This document shows, piece by piece, positions 9,156-17,955 of a stretch of 64,000 nucleotides of DNA. Each line of letters begins with the position of its first letter. The first letter of the stretch is position 1. A program made the translations under genes and the position numbers. The notes under the pieces were generated by a model. That model was not told where the DNA came from and made no database searches. It saw nothing but the letters and a program-made list of their open reading frames with translations. Source of the DNA: Acidimicrobiia bacterium (GTDB lineage: Bacteria > Actinomycetota > Acidimicrobiia > Spongiisociales > UBA11373); assembly GCA_029263095.1 (NCBI GenBank), contig JAJCYA010000001.1:1-64000 (forward strand), given 5' to 3'.

Positions 9156-9557
9156 CTAGTTATTCCTCTCATGAGAGCCGGGTCGGGGCCCTTTGATCCC
9201 GGGGCGCGTTCACGTCCCGCCTGGGCCCCGATCCGGCGATCTGCGACGCAAGCCGAGCCCGGTATATCGATATCGATCTCAAGGGGGCCCGTGTTGTGCC
9301 CGGCGGGATCGGCGCCGAATTGACCATCGCTCGTCCTTCCAAGGAGGGCCGCCGGATCGGCCACATTCAGGTCGACCCGACGGCTTGCGCTTTCGTTCTC
9401 CCTCGGCCGTGACCCGCGACTGGGCAGATCACGCCGCGAACTCGAGCGGAAGCACCTCCACCACGAGTTCAGAGTCGACGCTATGGGGTGATCCCTAACG
9501 GTCGGGTAACAGGTGACATCGTCGCAACAAACATCAATCTGAGTTCAACAAAACGGC
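9156..9557. other. intergenic leader and promoter region of the substrate-binding protein
   Basis: No convincing gene. A long imperfect inverted repeat, GGGTCGGGGCCC at 9180-9191 and GGGCCCCGATCC at 9223-9234 (11 of 12 matching), sits 25-80 bp before the minus-strand start at 9155 and would fold in its 5' leader. The stretch 9500-9550 is the only A/T-rich part and probably holds the promoter, but no clean -35/-10 pair could be fixed. Confidence 0.4.
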
Positions 9558-10349
9558 TCAGGCAGGGACTGGGAGGATCGCTCCCTGTGGAACCTGCCGT
9601 CTGGTGCACGTCGTTTGGAGTAGCCCCAGCTCGTCAACCGCCACAGACGTGTTGTCGCAACCGCCATCTGAGCGGGACTGGTAGTTGACGCGAACAGATT
9701 GCGGGTCCACGTCTTCACCCGATGTGGTCACGGCCTTCAGGTCCGACCATCTCACAGTGCTCGTCGGTTGCTCGCAACGGGCAAACACCTCCGACCAGGT
9801 CATCGGGGCAATCAGGCCATTCCCCGGGCTATACAGATCCCGGACCACGACTTCTGTCTCCGATTCGAGGTCTGTAACGGTCCCCCGCCAAGCGACCAGC
9901 CCATCAGGGGCTCCTTCGCCCTGGGCGATCGCGAGGCGGTAGCGATGCCCCGGCTTCCAGGCGAAGTCACGGGTGTTGGGATCGTCGCGAACACTCGGCA
10001 GCGTCGACGCCGAACCCGACAGCAAGGAGCGTTGGGCTGAAGAAGGACCGTATCCACCCCAGTTGGCGGCGGTGGACCCCGGATGGCGATGGTTCCATTG
10101 CAGACCGATGTGGCCCGCTCCAACTACCCGACGGTGGTCGACGAACGAGACCTGGAGAGCCCAGAAGTAGAGGCGCCGATTGGCGGGCGGTTCGAGGACC
10201 TCGAGCGTCGCCGCCACCGACCTGAGAGGCACCTCGGGCAGAGCCCAAACGAGATGAAAGGACGAGGCACCATTCGGTGAATGCGGCTCACCCGAAGTCC
10301 TCTCGCGGGTAGCCAGCAGTGTGCGGACGCGTCGTAGCAGGCTGCTCAT
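9558..10349 (-). CDS. hypothetical protein, beta-rich, cytosolic
   Basis: 263 residues from ATG at 10349. The open frame extends further upstream, but that part overlaps the preceding gene and has no protein character. The N-terminus is basic (SLLRRVRTLLATRER), with no signal peptide. The middle has aromatic and Gly-rich stretches (FWALQVSFVDHRRV, GHIGLQWNHRHPG, NWGGYG) and alternating beta-like segments (RYRLAIAQGEG, WRGTVTDLESETEVVVRDLY), resembling a jelly-roll or LamG-like sandwich. It lies 22 bp downstream of the coiled-coil lysozyme-like gene and is probably co-transcribed. I do not recognise the family. Confidence 0.72.
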   Translation of the reverse strand: MSSLLRRVRTLLATRERTSGEPHSPNGASSFHLVWALPEVPLRSVAATLEVLEPPANRRLYFWALQVSFVDHRRVVGAGHIGLQWNHRHPGSTAANWGGYGPSSAQRSLLSGSASTLPSVRDDPNTRDFAWKPGHRYRLAIAQGEGAPDGLVAWRGTVTDLESETEVVVRDLYSPGNGLIAPMTWSEVFARCEQPTSTVRWSDLKAVTTSGEDVDPQSVRVNYQSRSDGGCDNTSVAVDELGLLQTTCTRRQVPQGAILPVPA

Positions 10350-10371
10350 AACACCCGATCCTGACCGAGCA

Positions 10372-11565
10372 TCACGGCCAAACGAGAGGAGGGTCGGCGC
10401 AGTACCGCGAGGTGCTATCCCAATGACCAAACGGCTGAGGCCCATCGTCCCAGGGGCCATCCCACGACAGGTTGCCGATGAGAGTCTCGCGTGACTCCCA
10501 AATGAGCAGAGCAGCAACCTCGATGTTGTGAGCCGCGTTGTACGGGGTCGCGTCGGCCGGGAACACACCTCCCGACTCACTGTGATTGCGTACGCGCGCC
10601 ACCCGATCCGGCCAGAAGGTCGGTCGGTGCTGGAAAAGGCCGGTAGTTCCCGAGGATGGATTCACTGCAAACGGCACTCCGCGACTCTCACACCACATGA
10701 TCGTGAGCGCATCAGACACGTGGGACCCGAGGCATCCAGCCGGACCGCACTTCTCTTGGGTGAGTCCCCACCTCGCGAATATCGAAGTAACGAGTGGTCG
10801 CCACTGTTCGACACCGCCGCTGGGGTCGTACACGTACTCACCCGGATCGTCTCCGAAGGGGACGGTGGTCGTCGTCGAGGACTGCGCGATAGTGGTCGAG
10901 CTGGCGGCGGCTGCAATCTCCGCCTCTCGCCTCGCCGTCTCTGCGGCTAGGGCTGCCTTTCTGGCGGCTTCCTGCTCTGCCCACCGTTGCCGCGCTTCGC
11001 TCACCTTCTGACTGGCTTCATCCAGCGCTGCGGAGCGTGACGCCAAAACGAGTTCCAGCGCGACCACCCGACCTGCCAGATCCTCCAGATCGAGCACCGC
11101 CTGATCCTGAAGGCCTACGAGGTCCTCAATGAGCAAAGCGAACCGGTTGACGGCCTCACGATCACGATTGGCGATCGCTCCGAGATAGGCGAGTCGCGTA
11201 AAGAACAGACCTATCTCACCCACAGCGGAGAGCAGAACATCGGGTCGTCCGGCCACCATGTACATCCTGGTCAGCCGGTCCCTTACCGCCAACGCCTCGG
11301 CAGAAGCCGCGACATCCACGTCGACCTCCCGGGCTTCGAGAGTTGCCAACGCCAAAGTGATCTTGTCCCTGGTCGCTTCGGCATCCATAAGGCGCCGTCG
11401 AGCGTCATCCAGATCTTGAGCAGCCTTGGCAGCGTCAGCCTCGGCGGCGGTCACGTCATCGGCCGTCACGGTTTGGGCAAGCACGGCAGGGCCCATCGCC
11501 TCGATGAGCAGGGCGAGAACAACCACTGTTCCGTAGACGCGCCACCGCGCCCGATCCGTCTTCAC
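10372..11565 (-). CDS. secreted coiled-coil protein with C-terminal lysozyme/transglycosylase-like domain
   Basis: 397 residues from a GTG at 11565, chosen because it is followed at once by a signal sequence (RWRVYGTVVVLALLIEAMGPAVLAQ); an open frame continues to 11679. Residues about 40-225 are an Ala/Glu/Arg-rich coiled coil like those of PcsB-type and NlpC-associated cell-wall proteins, followed by a Ser/Thr linker. The C-terminal about 135 residues look like an SLT/lysozyme-like domain (DALTIMWCESRGVPFAVNPSS, GLFQHRP), with the Glu of MWCESRG in the position of the catalytic acid. It probably cleaves or remodels peptidoglycan. Four Cys in the C-terminal part could form disulfides. Confidence 0.82.
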   Translation of the reverse strand: MKTDRARWRVYGTVVVLALLIEAMGPAVLAQTVTADDVTAAEADAAKAAQDLDDARRRLMDAEATRDKITLALATLEAREVDVDVAASAEALAVRDRLTRMYMVAGRPDVLLSAVGEIGLFFTRLAYLGAIANRDREAVNRFALLIEDLVGLQDQAVLDLEDLAGRVVALELVLASRSAALDEASQKVSEARQRWAEQEAARKAALAAETARREAEIAAAASSTTIAQSSTTTTVPFGDDPGEYVYDPSGGVEQWRPLVTSIFARWGLTQEKCGPAGCLGSHVSDALTIMWCESRGVPFAVNPSSGTTGLFQHRPTFWPDRVARVRNHSESGGVFPADATPYNAAHNIEVAALLIWESRETLIGNLSWDGPWDDGPQPFGHWDSTSRYCADPPLVWP

Positions 11566-11776
11566 CGTGGGGATGATATGGCGATCGCGAAATCCTGCAT
11601 GCCAAACGAGGGAGGAACGGCTGGCGCCTCTCCCAGACGTACGGAACGGGTCCTCGATCAGGCCGTGAGCGACGAGCATCTCCGGCTCGTGGTTTCCAAC
11701 TCAGAGGGAGCAGAAAGAGCCAGACGCCCCTTTGGGTCCCGCTCCGGCTCAGGGACGATAACTCTGGAGGTAGCAG

Positions 11777-12157
11777 ATGCGCATCACCATGTTGTTGATG
11801 CTGTTGGCGCTGAGTGTGCTGTTCGCCGCCTGTTCCGATGCCGTGGTGGTGGACAGGACCGCAAACGGTGGCACGATCTCGGTGGCTGTCGGCGGCAGGT
11901 TCACGGTGGAACTCGAATCGAACCCCTCGACAGGCTTCACCTGGGTGGTTGTCGAGGCGGAGGGTCTCGCCCTCATCGAAGAGCATTGGACGGGCGACTC
12001 AGACCTCACCGGTTCGCCCGGGATCTCGACCTTCCTGTTCGAAGCCACGAGTGCTGGAACCAATGATCTCGAGATGGTGTACACCCAAGCTTGGACCGAT
12101 GGGGACTCCTTGGATCGGTCCTTCTCGCTCACGGTCTCCGCGACCGATTCCGGCTGA
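11777..12157 (+). CDS. chagasin-like (I42) protease-inhibitor lipoprotein
   Basis: 126 residues. A lipoprotein signal (LLALSVLFAACSD) anchors a single chagasin/I42 domain. The L4-type inhibitory loop is SNPSTGFTWVVV, and the second conserved block, GTNDLEMVYTQAW, corresponds to the GxxxLxxxYxRPW pattern. Family members inhibit papain-like cysteine proteases; bacterial copies may protect the envelope or serve another binding role. GGAGG lies six bases before the ATG. It is transcribed divergently from the lysozyme-like gene. Confidence 0.85.
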   Translation: MRITMLLMLLALSVLFAACSDAVVVDRTANGGTISVAVGGRFTVELESNPSTGFTWVVVEAEGLALIEEHWTGDSDLTGSPGISTFLFEATSAGTNDLEMVYTQAWTDGDSLDRSFSLTVSATDSG

Positions 12158-12330
12158 TTCCACACAGCGTCGGCCCCTCTCATCAAGGAAGGTCGCTTGC
12201 CGACGCCGTGGGCGAGAGTCGCTTGACCGGCCTCGGACGCCCGAGCGATCCCGGCTCTGGGTGAACTCCAGGGAACAGTCGCCACCCGGGGGCGGTTGAC
12301 GGATCCAGCCGCCGCCAGGAGTATCAGTCC

Positions 12331-12948
12331 GTGTCAACGACAACCAGAGTCCTTCTGTTCGATGTAGGAGGCGTGCTCGCCACGAACGGCTGGGACCGCA
12401 CGGCTCGACACCGGGCAGCCGACGAATTCGGTTTCGACTGGGAAGAGTTCCAGGAGCGTCACGACTTTGTGGCTCATGACTTTGAGACTGGCCGACTAGA
12501 TCTGCCCGGATACCTGGACAGGACTCTCTTCTACCGCGAGCGAGCGTTCCAGCAAGACGATGTAGCGGACTTCATGAAGCGACAAACCCAGCCGTTTGCA
12601 GACTCGCTCGCCATCGCCAACGATCTCGCCGCGTCGGGTCGGTATCTGCTGGCCACGCTCAACAATGAGTCCCGGGAACTCAATGAGCACCGCATTCGGA
12701 CGCTGGGACTCGACGAGCACTTCTCCATGTTCCTCTCCTCGTGCTATCTCGGCGTCAGCAAACCGGAACCCGAGATCTATCGCATAGCGATCGACATCAC
12801 TCAGCACGCACCAGATGAATGCCTATTCATCGATGATCGCTCCCTCAACCTCGAGTGCGCCACCAGGGAGGGGATGCGGACGATTCAATTCACTGGTGCC
12901 ACCGAACTCAGGGCCGACCTCGTCTCCCGAGGTGTGCTTGGCGGATAG
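12331..12948 (+). CDS. HAD-superfamily hydrolase (subfamily IA)
   Basis: 205 residues from GTG at 12331, with AGGAG nine bases upstream. Motif I is LLFDVGGVLATNG, the common form in which the second Asp of DxD is replaced by Gly-Gly. Motif II is ATLNNES, the motif III Lys is in GVSKPEPEIY, and motif IV is CLFIDDRSLN. Probably a phosphatase of a small phosphorylated metabolite, or a haloacid dehalogenase-like hydrolase. Substrate unknown. It converges with the EamA transporter gene, with four bases between the stops. Confidence 0.88.
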   Translation: MSTTTRVLLFDVGGVLATNGWDRTARHRAADEFGFDWEEFQERHDFVAHDFETGRLDLPGYLDRTLFYRERAFQQDDVADFMKRQTQPFADSLAIANDLAASGRYLLATLNNESRELNEHRIRTLGLDEHFSMFLSSCYLGVSKPEPEIYRIAIDITQHAPDECLFIDDRSLNLECATREGMRTIQFTGATELRADLVSRGVLGG

Positions 12949-12952
12949 AGAT

Positions 12953-13840
12953 CTACGGTCGGCGTCGCTGTGCTAGCCCGACGATGGCAACACCCGCCAG
13001 AATCACCGGGAGACCGATGAATGCCCACCCACCGACTATCTCGTCACCAAGCGTGATCCCGAGCACGATCGCAACCACAGGATTGACATAGGCGTACGAG
13101 GTCGCCACCGCCGGTCGGGTGTGGGTCAGCAGATACTGATACGCCGTGTACGTCACGATCGACCCGGCGGTGATCAGGTAGGCAAGAGCAAGCCAGGCGC
13201 CCAATGGGGGAGAAGATTCGATCCACTCCCCGCGGCCCAAGCCCGCTACCAGGAGGAGCACTCCCCCTGCGACCATCTGGGCCGCACTTCCAATTGTGCC
13301 CTTTGGTAGATCGAGTCGACCGGAGACGACGGAACCCAACGCCCACGAAATGGGGGCAATGACTATCAGCACCGTACCCAATGCAGATGCCTGGAAGTCG
13401 CCCTCCTGACTGAGCAAGGCGACACCCGAAAACCCGATCACCAACCCGAGCCACTCGATCCGATTGGGCCACAACCCGAGGAGCCCCGACCACAGGGCGG
13501 CCCACAGAGGCATCACCGCTACGCCGGCCGCAACAAGACCCGATCCGACTCCCGCATCCTCGGCGATCGTGACCAAACCGACACCACCGATGAACATGAG
13601 ACCGCCGATGATCCCCGAGTTGATCCACTGACGGCGCGTCGGCGCTGGTGAATCCTTCGAATGCGCCCACCAGTAGAGCGCGCCACCGGCCACCGTCAGT
13701 CGAATGCCGTTCAGCAAGAAGGGCGGAAAGCCCTCCAACCCGAACCGCAGCCCCAGATATGTCGACCCCCACACCACATAGACCAGGAACAGTGCGACGG
13801 CGACAGTGAACCGCTGCCGCGGTGGTGAGCGCGTGGTCAT
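12953..13840 (-). CDS. EamA/DMT-family transporter (RhaT/YdcZ type)
   Basis: 295 residues with ten hydrophobic segments arranged as two EamA repeats. The first repeat starts with LVYVVWGSTYLGLRFGLEGFPPF, here cited for its WGSTYL motif, and the second includes FSGVALLSQEG and SYAYVNPVVAIVLG. Members export amino acids or other metabolites across the cytoplasmic membrane. It lies downstream of the ornithine-cyclodeaminase-like gene in the same direction (100 bp gap), so it may export a product of that pathway; this is weak inference. Confidence 0.92.
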   Translation of the reverse strand: MTTRSPPRQRFTVAVALFLVYVVWGSTYLGLRFGLEGFPPFLLNGIRLTVAGGALYWWAHSKDSPAPTRRQWINSGIIGGLMFIGGVGLVTIAEDAGVGSGLVAAGVAVMPLWAALWSGLLGLWPNRIEWLGLVIGFSGVALLSQEGDFQASALGTVLIVIAPISWALGSVVSGRLDLPKGTIGSAAQMVAGGVLLLVAGLGRGEWIESSPPLGAWLALAYLITAGSIVTYTAYQYLLTHTRPAVATSYAYVNPVVAIVLGITLGDEIVGGWAFIGLPVILAGVAIVGLAQRRRP

Positions 13841-13940
13841 CGTGATTCAGAACCCCGGTGCGAGGCGATCGGTTGCGGCGCCACCAGCCCTATCTGATCC
13901 ACGCGAACTCGTCTCCCGCACCCACACGAAGCCAACGGCA

Positions 13941-14885
13941 TCAGCGGGCGGTGAGTCCTGACAGCGCCATCTCCGCGACCACGATGTCCTCGACCGCCAC
14001 ACCGGTGAGATCTGCAACGGTGATGTCGTCCGGGCTGGTGCGTCCGATCGCAGACCCGACGACGAGTTCGCCGAGCTCGACGACCGCCTCCGGAGCCAGA
14101 CCGGCGGCCACCGCGTGGACGCACTCCCCGTGATGCAAAGCCTGAGATCTACTGTCGGCGGCAACAACAGTTGCCTCGAGTAGCAACTCCGGGCTCAGCT
14201 CCTGCTTGCCGATGTTGTCTGAACCGAGTGCAGTTACGTGCGTACCCTGGCGTACCCGGGTGAGAATCGGACCCGTTGCAGGCGTCGCTGTGACGATCAG
14301 GCCGCAGTTGTCCACGATCCGATCGATATCGGTGGTCACCGCCACGTGGAAGCCCTCGGCTGCCATATCACGCCGGTAGGTATCAAGACGCTCGTCTGAA
14401 CGGCTCCACGCCAGTACCTTCTCGAACCTCACGCCGTAGCCCAACATCCGCAACTGGAACCGACCCTGAACTCCGGCCCCCACGATTCCAACCGTCTCCA
14501 CTTCAGCCGGAGCGAGCAGACGGGCCGCCACGGCTCCCGCGGCACCAGTTCTGAGTTCGGTGAGATAGCCGCGGTCCATGAGCACAGCCTCAAGGGTCCC
14601 CGTCTCCCTGTCGTAGACGAGCATGATCCCGTCGTTGGTCGGAAGCTCGCGGCCAGGGTTCTCGTAGAAGCCGGAGGCGATCTTTACGACGTAGGTGGCG
14701 CCGCCATGGACATACCCGTACTTGATATGAACGTCACCGGGAGGATTCTCGAAGTGGAGCAGGCCCACCGGTGGAACCGTGACGGCGCCCGTCGAGTAGG
14801 CGGCGAGCGCCTCAGCCACTGCATCGACCAATGCCTCTGGATCGATGGCCGACTCGATCTCGGAAGCATGGAAGATGCGCGTCAT
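13941..14885 (-). CDS. ornithine cyclodeaminase / mu-crystallin family protein (EutC/BhcD-like?)
   Basis: 314 residues. The N-terminal substrate domain has KIASGFYENPG and LMDRGYLTELRTGAAGAVAA. The Rossmann domain carries VGIVGAGVQGRFQLRML and later VTALGSDNIGKQEL. Family members are NAD(P)-dependent: ornithine cyclodeaminase, alanine dehydrogenase, ketimine or iminosuccinate reductase. The gene overlaps by ATGA the PLP dehydratase gene upstream. That pairing is known from eutB-eutC (hydroxyectoine use) and bhcB-bhcD (beta-hydroxyaspartate cycle), where this member reduces an imino acid. No other genes of either pathway are in the window, so the substrate stays open. Confidence 0.85.
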   Translation of the reverse strand: MTRIFHASEIESAIDPEALVDAVAEALAAYSTGAVTVPPVGLLHFENPPGDVHIKYGYVHGGATYVVKIASGFYENPGRELPTNDGIMLVYDRETGTLEAVLMDRGYLTELRTGAAGAVAARLLAPAEVETVGIVGAGVQGRFQLRMLGYGVRFEKVLAWSRSDERLDTYRRDMAAEGFHVAVTTDIDRIVDNCGLIVTATPATGPILTRVRQGTHVTALGSDNIGKQELSPELLLEATVVAADSRSQALHHGECVHAVAAGLAPEAVVELGELVVGSAIGRTSPDDITVADLTGVAVEDIVVAEMALSGLTAR

Positions 14886-15847
14886 TGCGACAGCACCGAG
14901 TCGAGCGTATCTGGGCCGACGTTCCCACCACTCAAGATGACGGCGGCAGAGCCAATTGGAGTCACCTTCCCAGAGAGAATGGCGGCCACCCCTACCGCAC
15001 CGCCACCTTCGACCGTGAGCCCTTCCTCCCTATAGAGAAACGCCATTGCGCGAGCGATCTCATCCTCGCCAACGAGGCACGTCGCGTCGAGCAACGTGCT
15101 GCACAGGAATACCGAGTGGTGGTTCTCCGGTCCCAGTCCACCCGCCAGAGCGTCTGCCAGCGTGTCCTCTTCGACGACATCGACCAGATGGCCGGCCTCG
15201 ATCGTCCTGACCATCGCCGGCCCCCGGTCCTGGCTCACTCCGATCACCCGAATCGAGGAACTGATCTCCTTGACCGCGAGCGCGATCCCACCGGCCAAGC
15301 CGCCCCCAGACAACGGAACCACTACCTCTCGAAGGTCGGGGACCTGCTCCATGATCTCGAGACCGATCGTCCCCTGACCCGCGATCGCTCGCGGATCGTC
15401 GAACGGATGGACGAAGGTCATTCCATCCTCGGCAACGAGACGGCGTGCCGCTGCGTCGGCATCGTCCTGATCCGGTCCGGCCACGATCACGGTGGCACCT
15501 AGCCGCTCCATGGCATCGACCTTGATCGCAGGCACTCGACTGCTGATGCAGACCGTCGCAGCCAGGTCGAGTGACCGAGCAACATGGGCGACGGCCCGTC
15601 CGTGGTTCCCGCTCGAAACCGCTACGACGCCGGCGGCCCGTTCCTCGGCACTGAGTTGTAGGAGGGTGTTGGCAGCTCCACGGACCTTGAAGGACCCGGT
15701 CTCTTGCTCGCACTCGAGCTTGAGCCACACCGGAACCCGTGCCACCTCCGACAGCCACTGCGAACGACGCACCGGGGTGATTCGGGCGAGCCCGGCGATA
15801 CGACCGGAGGCAGTACGCACATCGGAGGGTGTGGGATGAGAAGTCAC
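14882..15847 (-). CDS. PLP-dependent threonine/serine dehydratase family protein (EutB/BhcB-like?)
   Basis: 321 residues from GTG at 15847; the frame is open to 16177, but the upstream part has no protein character and would cross malQ. Fold-type II PLP enzyme: the Schiff-base Lys is in ETGSFKVRGAAN, the phosphate cradle is LSGGGLAGG, and AVSSGNHGRAVA is the Ser/Asn loop. It would dehydrate a beta-hydroxy amino acid. It lacks a C-terminal ACT regulatory domain, so it is a catabolic rather than biosynthetic threonine dehydratase. It is coupled to the ornithine-cyclodeaminase-like gene. Divergent from malQ with 61 bp between starts. Confidence 0.88.
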   Translation of the reverse strand: MTSHPTPSDVRTASGRIAGLARITPVRRSQWLSEVARVPVWLKLECEQETGSFKVRGAANTLLQLSAEERAAGVVAVSSGNHGRAVAHVARSLDLAATVCISSRVPAIKVDAMERLGATVIVAGPDQDDADAAARRLVAEDGMTFVHPFDDPRAIAGQGTIGLEIMEQVPDLREVVVPLSGGGLAGGIALAVKEISSSIRVIGVSQDRGPAMVRTIEAGHLVDVVEEDTLADALAGGLGPENHHSVFLCSTLLDATCLVGEDEIARAMAFLYREEGLTVEGGGAVGVAAILSGKVTPIGSAAVILSGGNVGPDTLDSVLSQ

Positions 15848-15908
15848 CTCCAGAGCGTAGAACTCTTGGAATGGCACGAGGCTGGACTCTGCGCCAGAAT
15901 CACCGACC

Positions 15909-17354
15909 GTGCAGCGCTCATCCGGCATCCTCCTCCATCCGACTTCGCTACCCGGGTCCCACCCGATCGGAGACATCGGACCGGTGGCGTACCGTTGGGT
16001 CGAGTGGCTGGCCAGCGCGGGAGTCACCTGGTGGCAGATGCTCCCGATCAACCCGCCCGGGTTCGCTGCCTCGCCATACCAAGCCTTCTCGGCCTTTGCA
16101 GGGAACACGCTTCTCATCTCGCCCGAGTTGCTGCTTGCCGATGGTCTCATCGAGGACATCCCTCTGCGCGATTCCACATCGGGTCCGGTCGATTTCGAAC
16201 TGGCCCAGGCCTGGAAGAACCCGCTCCTGGCCGAGGCGGCCGACCGACTGCCGCACGATGATCGGATCCGCGAGTTCCGGGACCGGAACTCGTTCTGGCT
16301 CGACGACTATGCCCTCTTCTCCGCCCTCAAGGCGGCCCATGGCGGAGGCAGCTTGCTGGATTGGCCCGAGGATCTCCGGCGACGGTCGCCTACAGCCCTC
16401 GACGAGGCGCGAGAGCGATACTCCTCCTACATGGAGCGCGAGGTAGCTCTCCAGTTCATCTTCTTCGACCAATGGGCTCGGATGCGAGCGCATGCGGCCG
16501 AACACGGCATCCACCTCATGGGAGATGTCCCGATCTTCGTAGCAGCCGACAGTGCCGACTTCTGGACCAAGCCCGAACTCTTCGACGTGGACAGTCGTGG
16601 GAATCCCCGAGTGGTGGCAGGAGTACCGCCCGACTACTTCGCCGAGACCGGTCAGCTGTGGGGCAACCCTCTGTACGCATGGGAAGCCCACGAGCCTGAC
16701 GGCTACTCGTGGTGGATCGCCAGGCTCCGAGGCCTCCTCGATCTCGTCGATATCGTTCGCATCGACCACTTCCGCGCCTTCGCCGACTACTGGGAGATTC
16801 CTGCCGACAGCCCCACCGCAGAACAGGGACGCTGGGTCCTCGGGCCCGACACCAAGTTCTTCGATGCGGCTCGAACAGAACTGGGTGAGCTTCCGCTCAT
16901 CGCCGAAGACCTAGGTGAAGTGCACGACATCGTGCCTGAGTTGCGCGACGCCGTCGGATTGCCCGGTATGAAGATCGCTCAGTTCGCGTTCACGACCCCG
17001 CCGGATCCTCCGTCCGCTTGGCCCGCCCATACCATCGGGTATACAGGCACCCACGACAACGACACAACGCTTGGGTGGTGGTCCCAGGCCTCGGAGGTCG
17101 AGAAGGAGCGAGCGGCGATTCTCGAAGACATCAATCATGCGTCCGCCGCCGCCGATCTGCTCCGGGCCGTGTGGCGATCGGACTCGGTGATCGCAGTTGC
17201 TCCCATCCAGGACGTGCTGGGACTCGATACCGAGGCCCGGATGAACCTGCCGGGCACGGTCGGACCGCACAATTGGACGTGGCGGCTCGATGCCCTCCCC
17301 ACGCCGGATCGAGCTGTTTGGTTGCAACGGCTCAACGTCGAGACTCAACGTTGA
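15909..17354 (+). CDS. malQ: 4-alpha-glucanotransferase (amylomaltase)
   Basis: 481 residues, full length for GH77. Begins RSSGILLHPTSLPG and has YQAFSAFAGN. Catalytic motifs are visible: DIVRIDHFRAF (nucleophile Asp), LIAEDLGE (acid/base Glu), and YTGTHDNDTTLGWW (third acidic residue). It transfers maltosyl or longer glucan units between 1,4-glucans. The start is GTG. Alpha-glucan partners (GH13 enzyme and glgB) are 31 kb away. Confidence 0.97.
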   Translation: MQRSSGILLHPTSLPGSHPIGDIGPVAYRWVEWLASAGVTWWQMLPINPPGFAASPYQAFSAFAGNTLLISPELLLADGLIEDIPLRDSTSGPVDFELAQAWKNPLLAEAADRLPHDDRIREFRDRNSFWLDDYALFSALKAAHGGGSLLDWPEDLRRRSPTALDEARERYSSYMEREVALQFIFFDQWARMRAHAAEHGIHLMGDVPIFVAADSADFWTKPELFDVDSRGNPRVVAGVPPDYFAETGQLWGNPLYAWEAHEPDGYSWWIARLRGLLDLVDIVRIDHFRAFADYWEIPADSPTAEQGRWVLGPDTKFFDAARTELGELPLIAEDLGEVHDIVPELRDAVGLPGMKIAQFAFTTPPDPPSAWPAHTIGYTGTHDNDTTLGWWSQASEVEKERAAILEDINHASAAADLLRAVWRSDSVIAVAPIQDVLGLDTEARMNLPGTVGPHNWTWRLDALPTPDRAVWLQRLNVETQR

Positions 17355-17466
17355 GGAACCACCGGCGCCCGAATCCGGCTGATGGGGAACTGCGCCACCC
17401 CCAGCAAGAGAGGCGACCGATGTCGCAGCGGTTTCCAATGCTGCACTCAGGCAATACGCTGGCCAG

Positions 17467-17898
17467 ATGAATGGCGCTGTGACCGTCGCGATCGAAGTGC
17501 CTCTGGTCGGCGATGAGCGACGCAAGCATTGGGCCAAGGTGGTTTCCAATGTCGACGAGAACAAGGCCGACGGATGGGCGTACGAAGGGGAGTTCATCGC
17601 CGACGGTGGAATCCAAGACGTCAACGCCCCTGCAGTTCTGCTTGTTTACGGTGAGCGGGGCTCGCGATCCAACCCGACTCCTGAGGCTCGCGTCTACGTG
17701 ATAAACACCGACGCGACGTTGAGTCTGCGCCAGACGGCAAGCGGCAGAGCCTGGGCGCGCACATTGCGCGACACAGTTGCCGACCTGGTCGCCAGCGACA
17801 TCCCGCTCGCGCCGGCATCACGCGACTGGGACCCCCAGCTCATGGGTTACTCGACGGACGCCCTACAACATGAGCTGCGACGGCGCGAGACGAACTAG
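17467..17898 (+). CDS. hypothetical protein
   Basis: 143 residues, soluble, no signal peptide. Segments such as KADGWAYEGEFIADGG, APAVLLVYGERGSRSNP and EARVYVINTDATLSLRQTASG suggest a beta-rich fold. The C-terminal half is helical (RAWARTLRDTVADLV, TDALQHELRRRE). There is no clear Shine-Dalgarno before the ATG. It lies 112 bp after malQ. The family is unknown to me. Confidence 0.68.
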   Translation: MNGAVTVAIEVPLVGDERRKHWAKVVSNVDENKADGWAYEGEFIADGGIQDVNAPAVLLVYGERGSRSNPTPEARVYVINTDATLSLRQTASGRAWARTLRDTVADLVASDIPLAPASRDWDPQLMGYSTDALQHELRRRETN

Positions 17899-17955
17899 GC
17901 CCCGACCCGGTGCGCAAAACCAGCGATCGCAGGCTGCGAGCTTCCGGCTATCGGC

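Noticed and set aside
10350-10580. N-terminal extension of the hypothetical gene at 9558
   Set aside because: It overlaps the lysozyme-like gene and has the Arg/Ser/Thr composition of a shadow; the ATG at 10349 gives a sensible start.
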